Origin: Planctomycetota bacterium
Lineage (GTDB): Bacteria; Planctomycetota; UBA8108; UBA1146; JAJFFE01
NCBI GenBank assembly: GCA_021776775.1
Contig: JAJFFE010000418.1
Span: 1-54,824 of the forward strand
Reading direction: 5' to 3'
DNA: 54,824 nt
In this document: positions 1-8,126 of the stretch, piece by piece
Numbering within the stretch: the stretch's first letter is position 1
How the letters are laid out: every line of letters begins with the position of its first letter
Position numbers and translations under genes: made by a program
Notes under the pieces: model-generated
Database searches by the model: none
Told to the model about the DNA's origin: nothing
Seen by the model: the letters and a program-made list of their open reading frames with translations, nothing else

Positions 1-128
1 AGGCTGCGATTTCCGTGAAGATCCAGGCACGACGCCGCAGTCGACCTAGTGGTCTTCAAGAAGGAGTAACGCAGAGATTCGCGGGAAGCGCAGCCTGCGC
101 GGCTTCGCCTGATGAATAGTCCGGGCTA
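1..128. other. Window-edge stretch, no gene called
   Basis: On the plus strand a frame stays open from base 2 to a TAG at 47-49, giving 15 residues that could be the tail of a gene outside the window; it is too short to identify. A perfect 14-bp palindrome (CCGGGCTAGCCCGG) lies at 121-134, directly at the start of the dispersed repeat. I see nothing else that can be supported. Confidence 0.3.
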
Positions 129-163
129 GCCCGGCCGAAAAGTCAGAGGCACGGTGCGCGGCG
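129..163 (+). repeat. 35-bp perfect repeat, inverted partner at 11018-11052
   Basis: These 35 bases recur without a mismatch as the reverse complement at 11018-11052. The pair therefore forms a long-range inverted repeat around about 10.9 kb holding the ABC exporter, the Maf operon, the lipid operon and the COMM-like gene. Each copy is attached to a longer, less conserved mosaic repeat. Such a pair could support inversion by homologous recombination, although 35 bp is short for that. Confidence 0.85.
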
Positions 164-400
164 CGGCTCGAACACCAGTGGGTCGCAGACGGCCGAGTCT
201 TCTGCTCGCCACCGACTATGAGGCAGGGGTGGGCTTTGGCGCCGGGACGATGGTGGAGACCGGCGCGGCCGCGAACGTCGGACGGGCGGATCGGGGCGTG
301 TCCGATTCTGTTTCGTGCGATCGGCAGCGGGGGTGCCCGATGCTTGCGGGGGTGCGTTGGGCGATGAGAAGTGTGCGCTCGGCGGCGTGATCCGTGACCG
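163..400 (+). repeat. Dispersed HNH-associated repeat, copy 1 (units C and A)
   Basis: Unit C (about 163-195) carries GCTCGAACACCAGTGGGT and recurs reversed at 11589-11640 and 29687-29742. Unit A (about 204-400) begins GCTCGCCACCGACTATGAGG, ends GGCGGCGTGATCCGT, and recurs at 11390-11571 (minus) and 29002-29200 (plus). Copy 1 is the most diverged of the three. Neither strand shows a recognisable protein; a conserved antisense reading (PHSRWRA...PLVFEPR) appears in all copies, so this may be decayed coding sequence. Confidence 0.7.
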
Positions 401-524
401 GTTTCGAACGCCGCTCGTTGTTAGCTGCGACGCCTCGTCGAAGTCAGGCCACAGTACTTCCTCGTTTCCTCGTTCCTCGAAGTCCATCCGAACCCGCGCG
501 TCCCCTGTTCTGTTGGCTGGCCAT

Positions 525-720
525 GATTCTCTCCTGCATGAAAGCACTCCCGTAGGACCGTTCGGCGTGCCGTCGATTGTGAGCACGACACAGGCAACGG
601 AGATTGTCTGTGGTCGTAGCCCCGCCCTTCGCGAACGGCTCGATGTGATCGATCTCGAGCCCCGTGCGCACGCGGGTCCTTCTTCTCGAGCGCGATATCC
701 ACGGCCTGCTCGACCAACTC
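525..720 (-). pseudogene. HNH endonuclease remnant, copy 1
   Basis: Bases 662-525 on the minus strand encode the C-terminal half of an HNH nuclease: GLEIDHIEPFAKGG, then NLRCLCRAHN and a downstream SYG element. This is the form seen in the HNH proteins common in Planctomycetota and Myxococcota. The preceding piece (EQAVDIALEKKDP) is in another frame, so a frameshift lies near 665-672. The N-terminal half and any start codon are missing, and the fragment begins within a few bases of the upstream exporter gene's stop codon, in the same orientation. It is read as a decayed, non-functional fragment. Confidence 0.7.
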
Positions 721-723
721 CGC

Positions 724-2079
724 CTACTGGCCACGCAATGCGATGATCGGGTCGACCTTTGCGGCGCGGGTCGCCGGGTAGAGCCCGCTGATCAGGCTGA
801 TGATGATCGTGAATCCGATGGCGGCGCCGAGCAGCCACATCGGAAAGGAGAACAGCACGACCGCTTCGTCGATTCCTTGCGATCGCATGTACATGTTGAC
901 GATGAAGCCGAAGAGCTTCGACGTGCCGACCGCGAGCAGGATCCCGCCGACACCGCCGAGCACACCGACGACAGCCGCCTCGGCCAAGAAGATCGTTCGC
1001 ACATCGCCGTTGGAAGCGCCGATCGCCTTGTAGATTGCGATCTCCTTGGTGCGTTCGAGGACTGACATCAGCTGCGTGTTGACGATGCCGAGGGAGGCTA
1101 TCAGGAGCGCAACCGCGCCCACCATTGCCAGCAGCGAGTCGAACACTAGAAACGCAGTCCGCAACTGTTTGATATTCGTCAGAGGGTTGCTGGTCCGGTA
1201 GCCCAACGTCTTGATCTTGTCCTCGACGGAATTGAGTTGGGATACACCCGCCACTCGGACGACCACCGATCGATAGCCCTCGACTGGCGCGGTGTCGCTT
1301 TCGAACTGTCGCATGACGTTGCGATACTGCGCGCCGGGAAGCGACTCCGCCGTGGTGATCGGAAGCAGCGCATTGTTGCGTCCCATGCGTGAGCCGATTC
1401 CGAGCCCCTTCATGACGCCCACGACCGTCGCGTTCGTGTCGGTTTGACTCCACGACATGTTTCCGTCGTCGTCGGGCACCAGTCCGCGGCTCACGACCTT
1501 CACTGTCTGGCCGATGGCGCTCTGTGGGTCGTCGAAGCCGAGCTGGTCGAGCAGACCAGCGCCGAGCACGATCTCATCGGCGTTCGGCGCCGTGACGAAC
1601 TGACCGGCGACCAGTGCTTCTTTGACGAAGGTGAACTCACCGAGGCCGGGTGGTGCGCCGAGCACCGTCGTCGACGCGTCCTTGTCACCGACGAACAACT
1701 TGACGTGCTCTACGCGAACTTCGGGGTACGCCAACCGCACTCCACGAATCTCGCCAAACGCAGCGACCGCCGCTCGGTCGAGGGGAGGCGGCGTGACCGT
1801 GTCGTTGTCTTCCGCGGCGCTCTCGGGCTGATCCGGTGGGCCGCTGCCCGGGGGGCCTCGACGATCACCGGCGTCGCCCGGCATCCGAACCTCGATGCGA
1901 CTGGCGAGATCGAGTTGGTGAAACGGTTTCTCGATAGCTCGTTGAACGCCGATCCCGAACGCGAGCATGGTGACGAGCGCGCCGCTGGCGATGACGACAC
2001 CGACCACCGTGAGCGCGACGCGTAGCGGAGTACGCCGGACACTGCCGAGTGCGAGCCGACACAGTTCGATCGATCTCAT
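724..2079 (-). CDS. MacB/LolC-type ABC transporter permease
   Basis: This 451-residue protein has the layout of MacB/FtsX-like permeases: one N-terminal membrane helix (about residues 15-45), a large periplasmic domain of about 260 residues, then three helices in the C-terminal 130 residues. The sequence after the second helix (ERTKEIAIYKAIGAS) and the ending LYPATRAAKVDPIIALRGQ are family hallmarks. Its start codon overlaps the stop of the ATPase gene by 4 bp, so the two are translationally coupled. Family members move lipoproteins, peptides or drugs across the envelope without transporting through the membrane plane; the substrate here cannot be told. The periplasmic domain has an acidic, Pro-rich insert near residues 70-98. 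An HNH remnant abuts its 3' end. Confidence 0.92.
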   Translation of the reverse strand: MRSIELCRLALGSVRRTPLRVALTVVGVVIASGALVTMLAFGIGVQRAIEKPFHQLDLASRIEVRMPGDAGDRRGPPGSGPPDQPESAAEDNDTVTPPPLDRAAVAAFGEIRGVRLAYPEVRVEHVKLFVGDKDASTTVLGAPPGLGEFTFVKEALVAGQFVTAPNADEIVLGAGLLDQLGFDDPQSAIGQTVKVVSRGLVPDDDGNMSWSQTDTNATVVGVMKGLGIGSRMGRNNALLPITTAESLPGAQYRNVMRQFESDTAPVEGYRSVVVRVAGVSQLNSVEDKIKTLGYRTSNPLTNIKQLRTAFLVFDSLLAMVGAVALLIASLGIVNTQLMSVLERTKEIAIYKAIGASNGDVRTIFLAEAAVVGVLGGVGGILLAVGTSKLFGFIVNMYMRSQGIDEAVVLFSFPMWLLGAAIGFTIIISLISGLYPATRAAKVDPIIALRGQ

Positions 2080-2849
2080 GCGACACCTCCGTTGGCAAGG
2101 TGCTCTTCTGTCTCGACTCGACCCGCCGCCAGTCGCACGATTCGAGTGGCGTGGCGGCGCGCCGACGCTTCGTCGTGCGTCACCATGACTAACGTCGAAC
2201 CCTCGGAGCGTAGCTCTTCCAGCAGCGTGAGCACCGACTCGGCGCTGTCACGATCGAGATTGCCGGTCGGTTCGTCGGCCAGGATCAAAGGTGGGTGGTG
2301 AACAGTCGCCCGGGCAATCGCGACGCGCTGTTGCTCGCCGCCACTGAGTTGCCCCGGCCGGTGGTGCATGCGTTCTGCCAGTCCGACGCGGGCGAGGGCA
2401 GCGCGCGCCGCGTCTTTTCGATCCCGCCCCGTTCGTCCTTGAAACGTCAACGCGAGCATTACGTTTTCGAGAGCAGTGAAGCTTGGCACCAGGTGGAACG
2501 ATTGAAAGATGATCCCGACGCGGCGGCGTCGGTAATCCGTCAGGTCTGTCGTCGATAGGTCATCTCCGGCCACTTCGACGCGGCCACTGGACGGCGTGTC
2601 GAGCCCCCCGAGTAGCTGCAGAAGTGTCGACTTCCCCGATCCGCTGACTCCGACTACCGCGAGCAGTTCCCCGGCGTCGATCTCGAGGTCGAGCGAGTCG
2701 AGAGCGCGCACCGTCTCGGGGCCCATCTTGTATTCGCGAATCACACCCGAGATGCGAACGAGCGGATCCCGGTCACCGGTTGCACTTTTCGGCCGCACTG
2801 CCAACCCTTCTGCGCTAGGATCCGTCACGCGATCCTCTCCAGAACTCAA
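2076..2849 (-). CDS. MacB/LolD-type ABC transporter ATP-binding protein
   Basis: This 257-residue nucleotide-binding subunit has a Walker A motif (GVSGSGKST, residues 67-75), signature LSGGEQQRVAIARA and Walker B with LILADEPTGNLD, the exact style of the LolD/MacB subfamily. It would energise the permease encoded just downstream, with which it shares a 4-bp overlap. The chosen start is TTG at 2849, preceded on the minus strand by GAGGTG about 5 bases away. About 30 N-terminal residues before the domain are unusual and may mean a later start. It is divergent from the cupin gene, with 32 bp between them that must hold both upstream signals. Confidence 0.92.
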   Translation of the reverse strand: MSSGEDRVTDPSAEGLAVRPKSATGDRDPLVRISGVIREYKMGPETVRALDSLDLEIDAGELLAVVGVSGSGKSTLLQLLGGLDTPSSGRVEVAGDDLSTTDLTDYRRRRVGIIFQSFHLVPSFTALENVMLALTFQGRTGRDRKDAARAALARVGLAERMHHRPGQLSGGEQQRVAIARATVHHPPLILADEPTGNLDRDSAESVLTLLEELRSEGSTLVMVTHDEASARRHATRIVRLAAGRVETEEHLANGGVA

Positions 2850-2881
2850 CCGCTCACCTCGACTCAGAAGAAACGTTCAAC

Positions 2882-3271
2882 ATGAACTCGCCAGCGGACT
2901 CGACTACAGAGGGCTCAGCTTCACAGCATCCAACTCCAAAGCACCCAACTCCGATACGCCCCGAGGGCTTTGCCGAGTATCGGGCCGACAAGATGGGCAA
3001 GGCGACTCTGTTTCATTCGTCGCAAATGCTTGTCGGATTGAACTGCTTCGAGCCCGGGCAGGAGCATGCGCTTCACGCCCACGCCGGGATGGACAAGGTT
3101 TATCACGTCCTCGAAGGAAGTGGTCAGTTCTTGTTGGAAGGGGAAGATCAACCGATGAGCGCCGGAACGCTGCTGGTCGCGCCCGCCGACGTGCCTCACG
3201 GTATTCGTAACACCGGCGACGAACGACTACTCGTGCTCGCCATTCTCGCACCGGCGCCGAAGCCGAAGTAG
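2882..3271 (+). CDS. Small cupin-domain protein
   Basis: This 129-residue protein is a single cupin barrel: motif 1 is seen in FEPGQEHALHAHAGMDKVYH with metal-ligand histidines and Glu/Asp positions, and motif 2 in APADVPHGIRNTG. Such stand-alone cupins bind a metal and serve as isomerases, dioxygenases or sensors; nothing here selects among them. The first 26 residues are low complexity and fall into pentads (DSTTE, GSASQ, HPTPK, HPTPI) with a 15-bp DNA period, possibly a third, degenerate instance of the 15-bp arrays elsewhere in the window. It heads a plus-strand run of five genes, 6 bp ahead of the Maf gene. Confidence 0.8.
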   Translation: MNSPADSTTEGSASQHPTPKHPTPIRPEGFAEYRADKMGKATLFHSSQMLVGLNCFEPGQEHALHAHAGMDKVYHVLEGSGQFLLEGEDQPMSAGTLLVAPADVPHGIRNTGDERLLVLAILAPAPKPK

Positions 3272-3277
3272 GTCGTG

Positions 3278-3868
3278 ATGAAACCCCTCGTGCTGGCGTC
3301 GACGTCGAAGTATCGAGCCGCGCTCCTCGAGCGGCTCGGGGTGCCGTTCGAAGCCGCTGCGCCGCCCTACGAAGAGCGCAACGTCGCCGGTCATGCACCC
3401 GACCGAATGGTCATGGAGCAAGCGCGCGGAAAAGCAGAGAGTTTGGTTTCGACCTTCCCGAATGCGGTGATCATCGGCTCTGATCAGGTCGCCCACCTCG
3501 ACGGAGCTATTCTCACAAAACCCGGTAGTTTCGATCGAGCGGTCGAGCAGCTCGACCGGTTGCAAGGGCACGAGCACGAACTCCTCACCGGTGTCTGTGT
3601 CATCGATGCCACGAGTGGCCAAAGCGTCGAACATCTCGAGCGTTCACCGATCCGCATTCGTTCGTTGACGCGCGTCGAGATCGAAGCGTACGTTCGCGCC
3701 GACAATCCGGTGGACTGCGCCGGGTCGTACAAGGCGGAGTCGCTCGGCGTGACCATCTTCGACTATCAACGCGGCGATGATCCGACGGCCGTCGTGGGTC
3801 TCCCGCTGATCGCGTTGTCGCGATTGTTGCGAGAACTCGGCATCGACATCTTGAATCGACGAGCGTGA
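3278..3868 (+). CDS. Maf-family nucleoside triphosphate pyrophosphatase
   Basis: The protein begins with LVLASTSKYRAALLERLG and carries EARGK-like (QARGKAESL) and IIGSDQVAHLDG elements, then KPGSFDRAVEQLDRLQGH and GSYKAESLG, the ordered motifs of Maf/YceF/YhdE proteins. These hydrolyse modified or non-canonical NTPs to monophosphates and are cytoplasmic housekeeping enzymes. The spelling STSKYR and the Asp of SDQ resemble the YceF (m7GTP-preferring) branch, but that is inference. ATG 3278 is preferred over GTG 3275; both lie within 7 bp of the cupin stop, so translation is probably coupled. Confidence 0.9.
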   Translation: MKPLVLASTSKYRAALLERLGVPFEAAAPPYEERNVAGHAPDRMVMEQARGKAESLVSTFPNAVIIGSDQVAHLDGAILTKPGSFDRAVEQLDRLQGHEHELLTGVCVIDATSGQSVEHLERSPIRIRSLTRVEIEAYVRADNPVDCAGSYKAESLGVTIFDYQRGDDPTAVVGLPLIALSRLLRELGIDILNRRA

Positions 3869-3875
3869 GGTTTTG

Positions 3876-4298
3876 ATGGCTGGTTACTCGGGGACACCGT
3901 TGCCCAAGAAGCTCGGTATCAAAGAGCGCGCACGCCTTCTGTTCGTGGCCGCGCCGACGGACTTCGAGTCGGCGCTGGGTGCGCTTCCCAGCGACGTGAC
4001 GGTCAAGAAGGATCTACGAGGCAAGGCCAGCTTCGATGTGATCGTGTTCTTCGTACTCAAGGCGGCGGAACTTCACCGAAGTCTCGACGTGCTCAAGGAG
4101 CGTCTCGAAGAGTCCGGTGGGTTGTGGATTGCTTGGCCCAAGAAGGCGTCCGGCGTCGTCACGGATGTTGACGACGGGTTGGTTCGTGAGGCCGGGCTGC
4201 GTACCGGGCTGGTTGACAACAAAGTCTGCGCCATCGATGAGACATGGTCCGGTTTGCGTTTTGTCGTTCGCGTGCGTGATCGCAAGAAGAAGCGCTGA
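3876..4298 (+). CDS. DUF3052-family protein
   Basis: The opening MAGYSGTPLPKKLGIKERAR is the signature start of DUF3052 proteins, and the 140-residue length fits. The fold resembles a small Rossmann-like domain; the biochemical role is unknown to me. It ends in a basic tail (DRKKKR). Start ATG 3876 is preferred to the TTG one codon earlier because GTGAGG sits 5 bases upstream. It lies 7 bp behind the Maf gene and 30 bp ahead of the peptidase gene, consistent with one transcript. Confidence 0.88.
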   Translation: MAGYSGTPLPKKLGIKERARLLFVAAPTDFESALGALPSDVTVKKDLRGKASFDVIVFFVLKAAELHRSLDVLKERLEESGGLWIAWPKKASGVVTDVDDGLVREAGLRTGLVDNKVCAIDETWSGLRFVVRVRDRKKKR

Positions 4299-4328
4299 GC
4301 GCCTGCGTCCCACTTGAAGGAGTGACTT

Positions 4329-5282
4329 TTGAATCCCATCGTCTTGACCGTTCTGACGCTGGCCTGCGGTTTGGCGGGCTGCGCGCCGGGGGCGCGTAGC
4401 GACGTTTCAGTGCGGATCAACGCCATTACATCGTCGACAGCTCGTGAGCAGATGGAAGAGTTGCTCGCCATCGGTCCTCGCTACAGCGGGGACGAAGCTC
4501 AGACGGCGAACTCGATCGCGTTCCTGAAGGCGAAGCTGGAGTCGTTCGGCTATCGGGTTCATGAAGAGCCGTGTGGATTGGAGATCGACGGAGTACCACA
4601 GCGCAACGTCATCGCTGAACTCACCGGTCAGCGAGAACCTAACCTCGTGTGCGAACTCGGCGCCCACTACGACACCGTCCCCGGTTCACCCGGAGCGGAC
4701 GACAACGGCAGCGGTGTGGTTGGAGTGCTCGAAGTCGCAAGAGTGTTGTCTGACGCGACAGTGGGCAAAACGGTTCGGTTCTGCTTCTTCGCCGCGGAGG
4801 AGCTTGGCTTGCACGGTAGTACTGCGCACGTCGAGCAGCTTGCCGAGAGTGATCGCGTCGTCGAGGGCACAATCGTGCTCGAGATGATCGGCTATGCTTC
4901 GTCGGAAGAAGGAAGCCAAGAGGCACCGATTCGTATCCCGTTGATCGCGTCACTGCCGTACACCGGTGACTTCATCTGCGTTGTGGGCAACTTCAGCTCC
5001 GGCGGTCTCGGGAATGTGTACGAATATGCGGCAGACGCGTACGAGCCCGACCTCGAATACTACAGCGCGAATCGCATCGGTGGCTTCTTCGCCGACGCCG
5101 CTCGGAGTGATCACTTTCCGTACTGGGAAGCAGGCCGCACCGCGATCATGCTCACCGACACGGCGAACTTTCGGAACCCCAACTACCACCAAGAGACGGA
5201 CACGATCGACACGCTTGATTTCGAGTTCTTGGCGCGAACGACTCGAGCGACCGCCGCCGCGCTGTTGCATTGGGCGCAATGA
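4329..5282 (+). CDS. M28-family zinc aminopeptidase, lipoprotein
   Basis: This 317-residue protein starts at TTG 4329, which is decided by AAGGAG at 4317-4322. Residues 1-18 form a lipoprotein signal ending in LAGC, so Cys18 is the likely lipidated residue. The M28 zinc-site motifs follow in order: GAHYDT, GADDNGSG, FFAAEELGLHGS, a later Asp in MLTDTANF, and a terminal His in NPNYHQETDT. The enzyme should remove N-terminal residues or related amide groups from small peptides in the periplasm. Its presence in an otherwise cytoplasmic operon does not reveal a substrate. Confidence 0.9.
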   Translation: MNPIVLTVLTLACGLAGCAPGARSDVSVRINAITSSTAREQMEELLAIGPRYSGDEAQTANSIAFLKAKLESFGYRVHEEPCGLEIDGVPQRNVIAELTGQREPNLVCELGAHYDTVPGSPGADDNGSGVVGVLEVARVLSDATVGKTVRFCFFAAEELGLHGSTAHVEQLAESDRVVEGTIVLEMIGYASSEEGSQEAPIRIPLIASLPYTGDFICVVGNFSSGGLGNVYEYAADAYEPDLEYYSANRIGGFFADAARSDHFPYWEAGRTAIMLTDTANFRNPNYHQETDTIDTLDFEFLARTTRATAAALLHWAQ

Positions 5283-5389
5283 CGGCGACACTGTGCCCTG
5301 CGGATCGACGCCCGATCGGTCCGCGGTTCTGGTGCTCGTGCGCGAGGTTATGCTTCTTGCCGGTGCCATCACACAGATGAGGATCGTGC

Positions 5390-6304
5390 ATGCGTTGGGC
5401 TTCTGCGCAAGACTTGGTGTTGCAAGAGTCGGTATTACAAGAGTCGGTATTACAAGAGTCGGTGTTGCAAGTGTTGATGTTGAGGGCATCGGCGTTGCAA
5501 CAGTCCATTTGGCTACTGTGTCTCGCGTCTTTGGCGATGACCCTCGGCTGCAGCTCTAGCCCCGATCTTCCCACGTGGAGATCAGGAATCGAACCGCGTC
5601 ACCCCAGCGAACAAGGCGAGCTTCAATCCGAGCTCGGCGAGATCGACTCACTCCGTCAATCGTTCGAGCTCGAAGACTCCCGCGGTCGTGTGGTTCGTCT
5701 TGTCGCCGAACGCCCACTCAATGGCGAAGCGCTATGGCGCGCCGCCCGGGCCGAGTCCGACACTCTGTTCCTGACCCCCAAAGATGATCGCGACGAGCGA
5801 AACCACCTGGCGTGGAGCGCTCTCGACTACGCGGAGCGTGCGGCCCTCGTCAAACCCAACGACTCACGGGTCCTCGGGCAACTCGCGTGGGCCCTCGGCG
5901 CCTCGACTCATCTCCAACCGATGTTCAGTCGCGCCAGCCACGCGCAGCGCACGCTCGAAGTGATCGACGCCACCCACCAAATCGACCCCGACGAAGTCAC
6001 CGCGTTGGCCACCCTCGCCACGCTGCGTCTGCGCCTCGCGACGCTGCCTTGGATTGCCAGTGTCATGGCGGTCGGCGCACCCGAAGGTGACTTGCACGAA
6101 GCGTGCGATCTCGCCGAGCGTTGCGTCGCCATGCGTCCCACCGTCGAGCACCGCATCTTGCTGGCGAAGTGCCTCATCGAACTCGAAGAGTTGGACGAAG
6201 CGCGGATCGTCCTGAGCGAAGCACTCGAGGCGAACCCCCAGTACCCGCGTGATCAAGCGCTAGTCGACGCCGCGCGCGAGTTGTTGGAGAGCATTGACGA
6301 CTAG
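5390..6304 (+). CDS. TPR-like lipoprotein with 15-bp repeat at its 5' end
   Basis: From ATG 5390 (GAGG 8 bases upstream) the product has 304 residues. Residues 8-37 are encoded by six 15-bp units (ESVLQ-type pentads), followed by a hydrophobic stretch and lipobox MTLGC (Cys at residue 54). The remainder is helical with TPR-like spacing (NDSRVLGQLAWALG, PTVEHRILLAKCLIELEELDEARIVLSEALEANP). A start at ATG 5477 would leave a normal 25-residue lipoprotein signal and exclude most of the repeat, but it lacks a good ribosome site. Its role is unknown; TPR lipoproteins usually scaffold envelope complexes. It ends the plus-strand cluster. Confidence 0.75.
   Translation: MRWASAQDLVLQESVLQESVLQESVLQVLMLRASALQQSIWLLCLASLAMTLGCSSSPDLPTWRSGIEPRHPSEQGELQSELGEIDSLRQSFELEDSRGRVVRLVAERPLNGEALWRAARAESDTLFLTPKDDRDERNHLAWSALDYAERAALVKPNDSRVLGQLAWALGASTHLQPMFSRASHAQRTLEVIDATHQIDPDEVTALATLATLRLRLATLPWIASVMAVGAPEGDLHEACDLAERCVAMRPTVEHRILLAKCLIELEELDEARIVLSEALEANPQYPRDQALVDAARELLESIDD
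5411..5500 (+). repeat. Six-unit, 15-bp in-frame tandem array
   Basis: Units begin at 5411, 5426, 5441, 5456, 5471 and 5486. Units 2 and 3 are identical (GAGTCGGTATTACAA), units 1 and 4 differ by a few bases, and units 5 and 6 are degenerate. The array encodes DLVLQ, three ESVLQ, VLMLR and ASALQ. It is related in sequence, frame and unit number to the array at 23413-23502 in the kinase gene. Confidence 0.9.
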
Positions 6305-6423
6305 GCGGCCGCGAAGATACCTTCCCCGCCGATTCTCTGCCAGAACTCGCGATCGAACCATCCGTCGTCTGCCTCGCCGTTCCTGAGCACTCTGGTCATC
6401 ACGACTCGCATGCGCTTGTTCAC
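6301..6423 (-). CDS. Small ORF, possibly a truncated gene
   Basis: A 40-residue frame runs from GTG 6423 to TAG, with GGGAGAGG about 10 bases before the start. The product contains DDGWFDREFWQRIGGEGIFAA, resembling the FDREFW...GxxxxFxAAWEMV core of small bacterial proteins often found beside nucleotidyltransferase-type toxin genes. The usual AAWEMV ending is lost to the stop codon, so this looks like a 3'-truncated relic. It overlaps the end of the TPR lipoprotein gene tail-to-tail. The rest of 6424-6540 shows no gene. Confidence 0.35.
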   Translation of the reverse strand: MNKRMRVVMTRVLRNGEADDGWFDREFWQRIGGEGIFAAA

Positions 6424-6540
6424 GTGCACGTCCTCTCCCTGACCATTGGACCAGCTGGCGAAAGATCGAACATTGCGACCCGTGATAGTCGGCGAGCGGG
6501 TGCCAACGTGAGGCTATTAGAAGCGTACCGCCGCGTGACT

Positions 6541-7188
6541 TCACTCCCAAATCGACAGTTCGTCGTCGGTGGCGAGTTCGTTCATTCGGCTTTCGAGCTC
6601 TTCCATGAACGCTTTGCGATCCCCGGAATAGGTGAGCGGCTCGCCGACGAAGACGTCGACGAAGAAGGGCACGAGGATCGCTTCGCCGCGGGGGAGTGCT
6701 TTGCCGAGTCCGTGTAGGAAGATCGGTGTCACAGGCGGGGACTCCGTATCGGCCAATCGGTCGAGCAGGTGTGCGATTCCCGTCTTGAATCGCTGTCGAG
6801 TCTCTGGCTCACCGCGCGTGCCCTCGGGGAAGAGGATCACGACGTCGCCTCGGGCCAGCGCCTCTACCACCGGCTCTAGCACATCATGCCCGCGGGTGGG
6901 GCGTCGCTCGATCGGGATGATTCCGACGATGTCGAGCGCGAACCACGCCAGCCAACGCCAGCGCAGGAAGTAGTCGGCGGCGGCGACCGGGCGTAGGCGG
7001 GCGAGGAAGCGCAACGGGAACAGCGACATCAACACGAGCGTGTCGAGGTGGCTGTTGTGGTTGGCGACAATGATCGCCGGACCTGTTTGCGGAAGCCGCG
7101 CGGCGTTGCGGACGTTGACGCCCAAGACGATCCAGGTGAGGGGTCGTACGAAGAGGGCGAAGAAGATCCAGCGGAGGGCGGCGGTCAT
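6541..7188 (-). CDS. PlsC-like 1-acyl-glycerol-phosphate acyltransferase
   Basis: This 215-residue membrane-associated acyltransferase shows the catalytic HxxxxD motif (NHNSHLDT, His44 and Asp49), the glycerol-phosphate site FPEGTRGEP (120-127) and a hydrophobic N-terminus. It should transfer a fatty acyl chain to lysophosphatidate or a related acceptor, giving the substrate for the CDP-diglyceride synthase encoded upstream. Its ATG overlaps that gene's TGA by one base (TGATG), so the two are translationally coupled. It is the last gene of a three-gene phospholipid operon. Confidence 0.9.
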   Translation of the reverse strand: MTAALRWIFFALFVRPLTWIVLGVNVRNAARLPQTGPAIIVANHNSHLDTLVLMSLFPLRFLARLRPVAAADYFLRWRWLAWFALDIVGIIPIERRPTRGHDVLEPVVEALARGDVVILFPEGTRGEPETRQRFKTGIAHLLDRLADTESPPVTPIFLHGLGKALPRGEAILVPFFVDVFVGEPLTYSGDRKAFMEELESRMNELATDDELSIWE

Positions 7189-8126
7189 CAGTAGTGCGTG
7201 TAGTGGACGAAGTGAAAGAACAGCGGCGCGGTATACGACAGGCTATCGATGCGATCTAGGATTCCGCCGTGCCCCGGAATGATCGAACCGCTGTCCTTGA
7301 TCGCGAGGTCGCGTTTCAGAGCGGAGATCGTCACGTCTCCGACGAAACCGAAGAGTCCGATCAAGAGGCCGACCGAAATAGCCTCGTATGTGTTGAACGG
7401 CGTCAGCCACGGCGCCAGCGCCAGCGACAGCGCGACACTTGTGGCGATGCCGCCCACCAAGCCGCCCCACGTCTTGTTCGGACTGACGTTCGGCACCACC
7501 TTTCGTCGCCCGAACGCCTTTCCCCAGCAGTACTGCGAGATGTCGTTCAGTTCGGTGATCACCATGAGAAACAGCAGCAAGCCCGGCCCGCCGCCGGCCG
7601 GGTTGCCTTCGCTCGGAAGTACCAAGAGATACGCCGCGTGACTGATACTGAAGAGCGTCGTCATCAAGCCCCAGTGGATCGTTCCCACCGCCCTCAGGAA
7701 TCCTTCCGTCTCTCCGATCAGAACCATGCGCAGTGGAATGACCAAGAACATGAACACGGGAACGAAGATGACGAACAGCCCATACCACTCTATCGACACC
7801 CAGTAGTACTGGATCGGAATGGCGAGGTACGCGTAGAACAGCACTCGGCGGTCGGCTCGACGCGTCGGGATGACGGACAGGTACTCCTTGAGGGCGAGGA
7901 AGCTGACCAGCGCAAAGAGCGCGACCGACGCTTGTCGACTGACGATCATGGCCCCGAAGAAGATCCCGGTCATGATCCACCACGACACGACCCGTTGCGT
8001 CAGTTCGGTGAAGTTCGACTCGGCACGACGACGGCGAAGAACCACCACCACAACGCTCGCCACGACCAACAGGCCGAGTACCCCGCCCATGGTCCAACGT
8101 ACCGATTCGGTGAGCGCGCTACCCAC
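7188..8126 (-). CDS. CdsA-like phosphatidate cytidylyltransferase
   Basis: This 312-residue polytopic protein has about eight hydrophobic segments and the CTP-transferase signature near the C-terminus (GDVTISALKRDLAIKDSG, then PGHGGILDRIDSL). It should make CDP-diacylglycerol from phosphatidate and CTP at the inner membrane. A long N-terminal extension before the family core (about 40 residues, with a basic RRRRAES stretch) and the gene order resemble the E. coli ynbA-ynbB pair rather than the essential cdsA locus. It overlaps the upstream CDP-alcohol transferase gene by 8 bp. Whether it is the main or an accessory enzyme cannot be told from the window. Confidence 0.88.
   Translation of the reverse strand: MGSALTESVRWTMGGVLGLLVVASVVVVVLRRRRAESNFTELTQRVVSWWIMTGIFFGAMIVSRQASVALFALVSFLALKEYLSVIPTRRADRRVLFYAYLAIPIQYYWVSIEWYGLFVIFVPVFMFLVIPLRMVLIGETEGFLRAVGTIHWGLMTTLFSISHAAYLLVLPSEGNPAGGGPGLLLFLMVITELNDISQYCWGKAFGRRKVVPNVSPNKTWGGLVGGIATSVALSLALAPWLTPFNTYEAISVGLLIGLFGFVGDVTISALKRDLAIKDSGSIIPGHGGILDRIDSLSYTAPLFFHFVHYTHY

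Noticed and set aside
129..720. Insertion sequence with transposase
   Set aside because: No transposase motif, no terminal inverted repeats bounding a single unit and no target duplication could be found in any of the three copies.
143..1453. 436-codon minus-strand open frame
   Set aside because: It lies in another frame of the ABC permease gene, has Arg-rich translation without a recognisable domain, and runs into the repeat. A shadow frame of high-GC coding sequence.
5411..5500. CRISPR-like array
   Set aside because: Units are contiguous 15-mers without spacers, in frame with a gene, and no cas gene is present.
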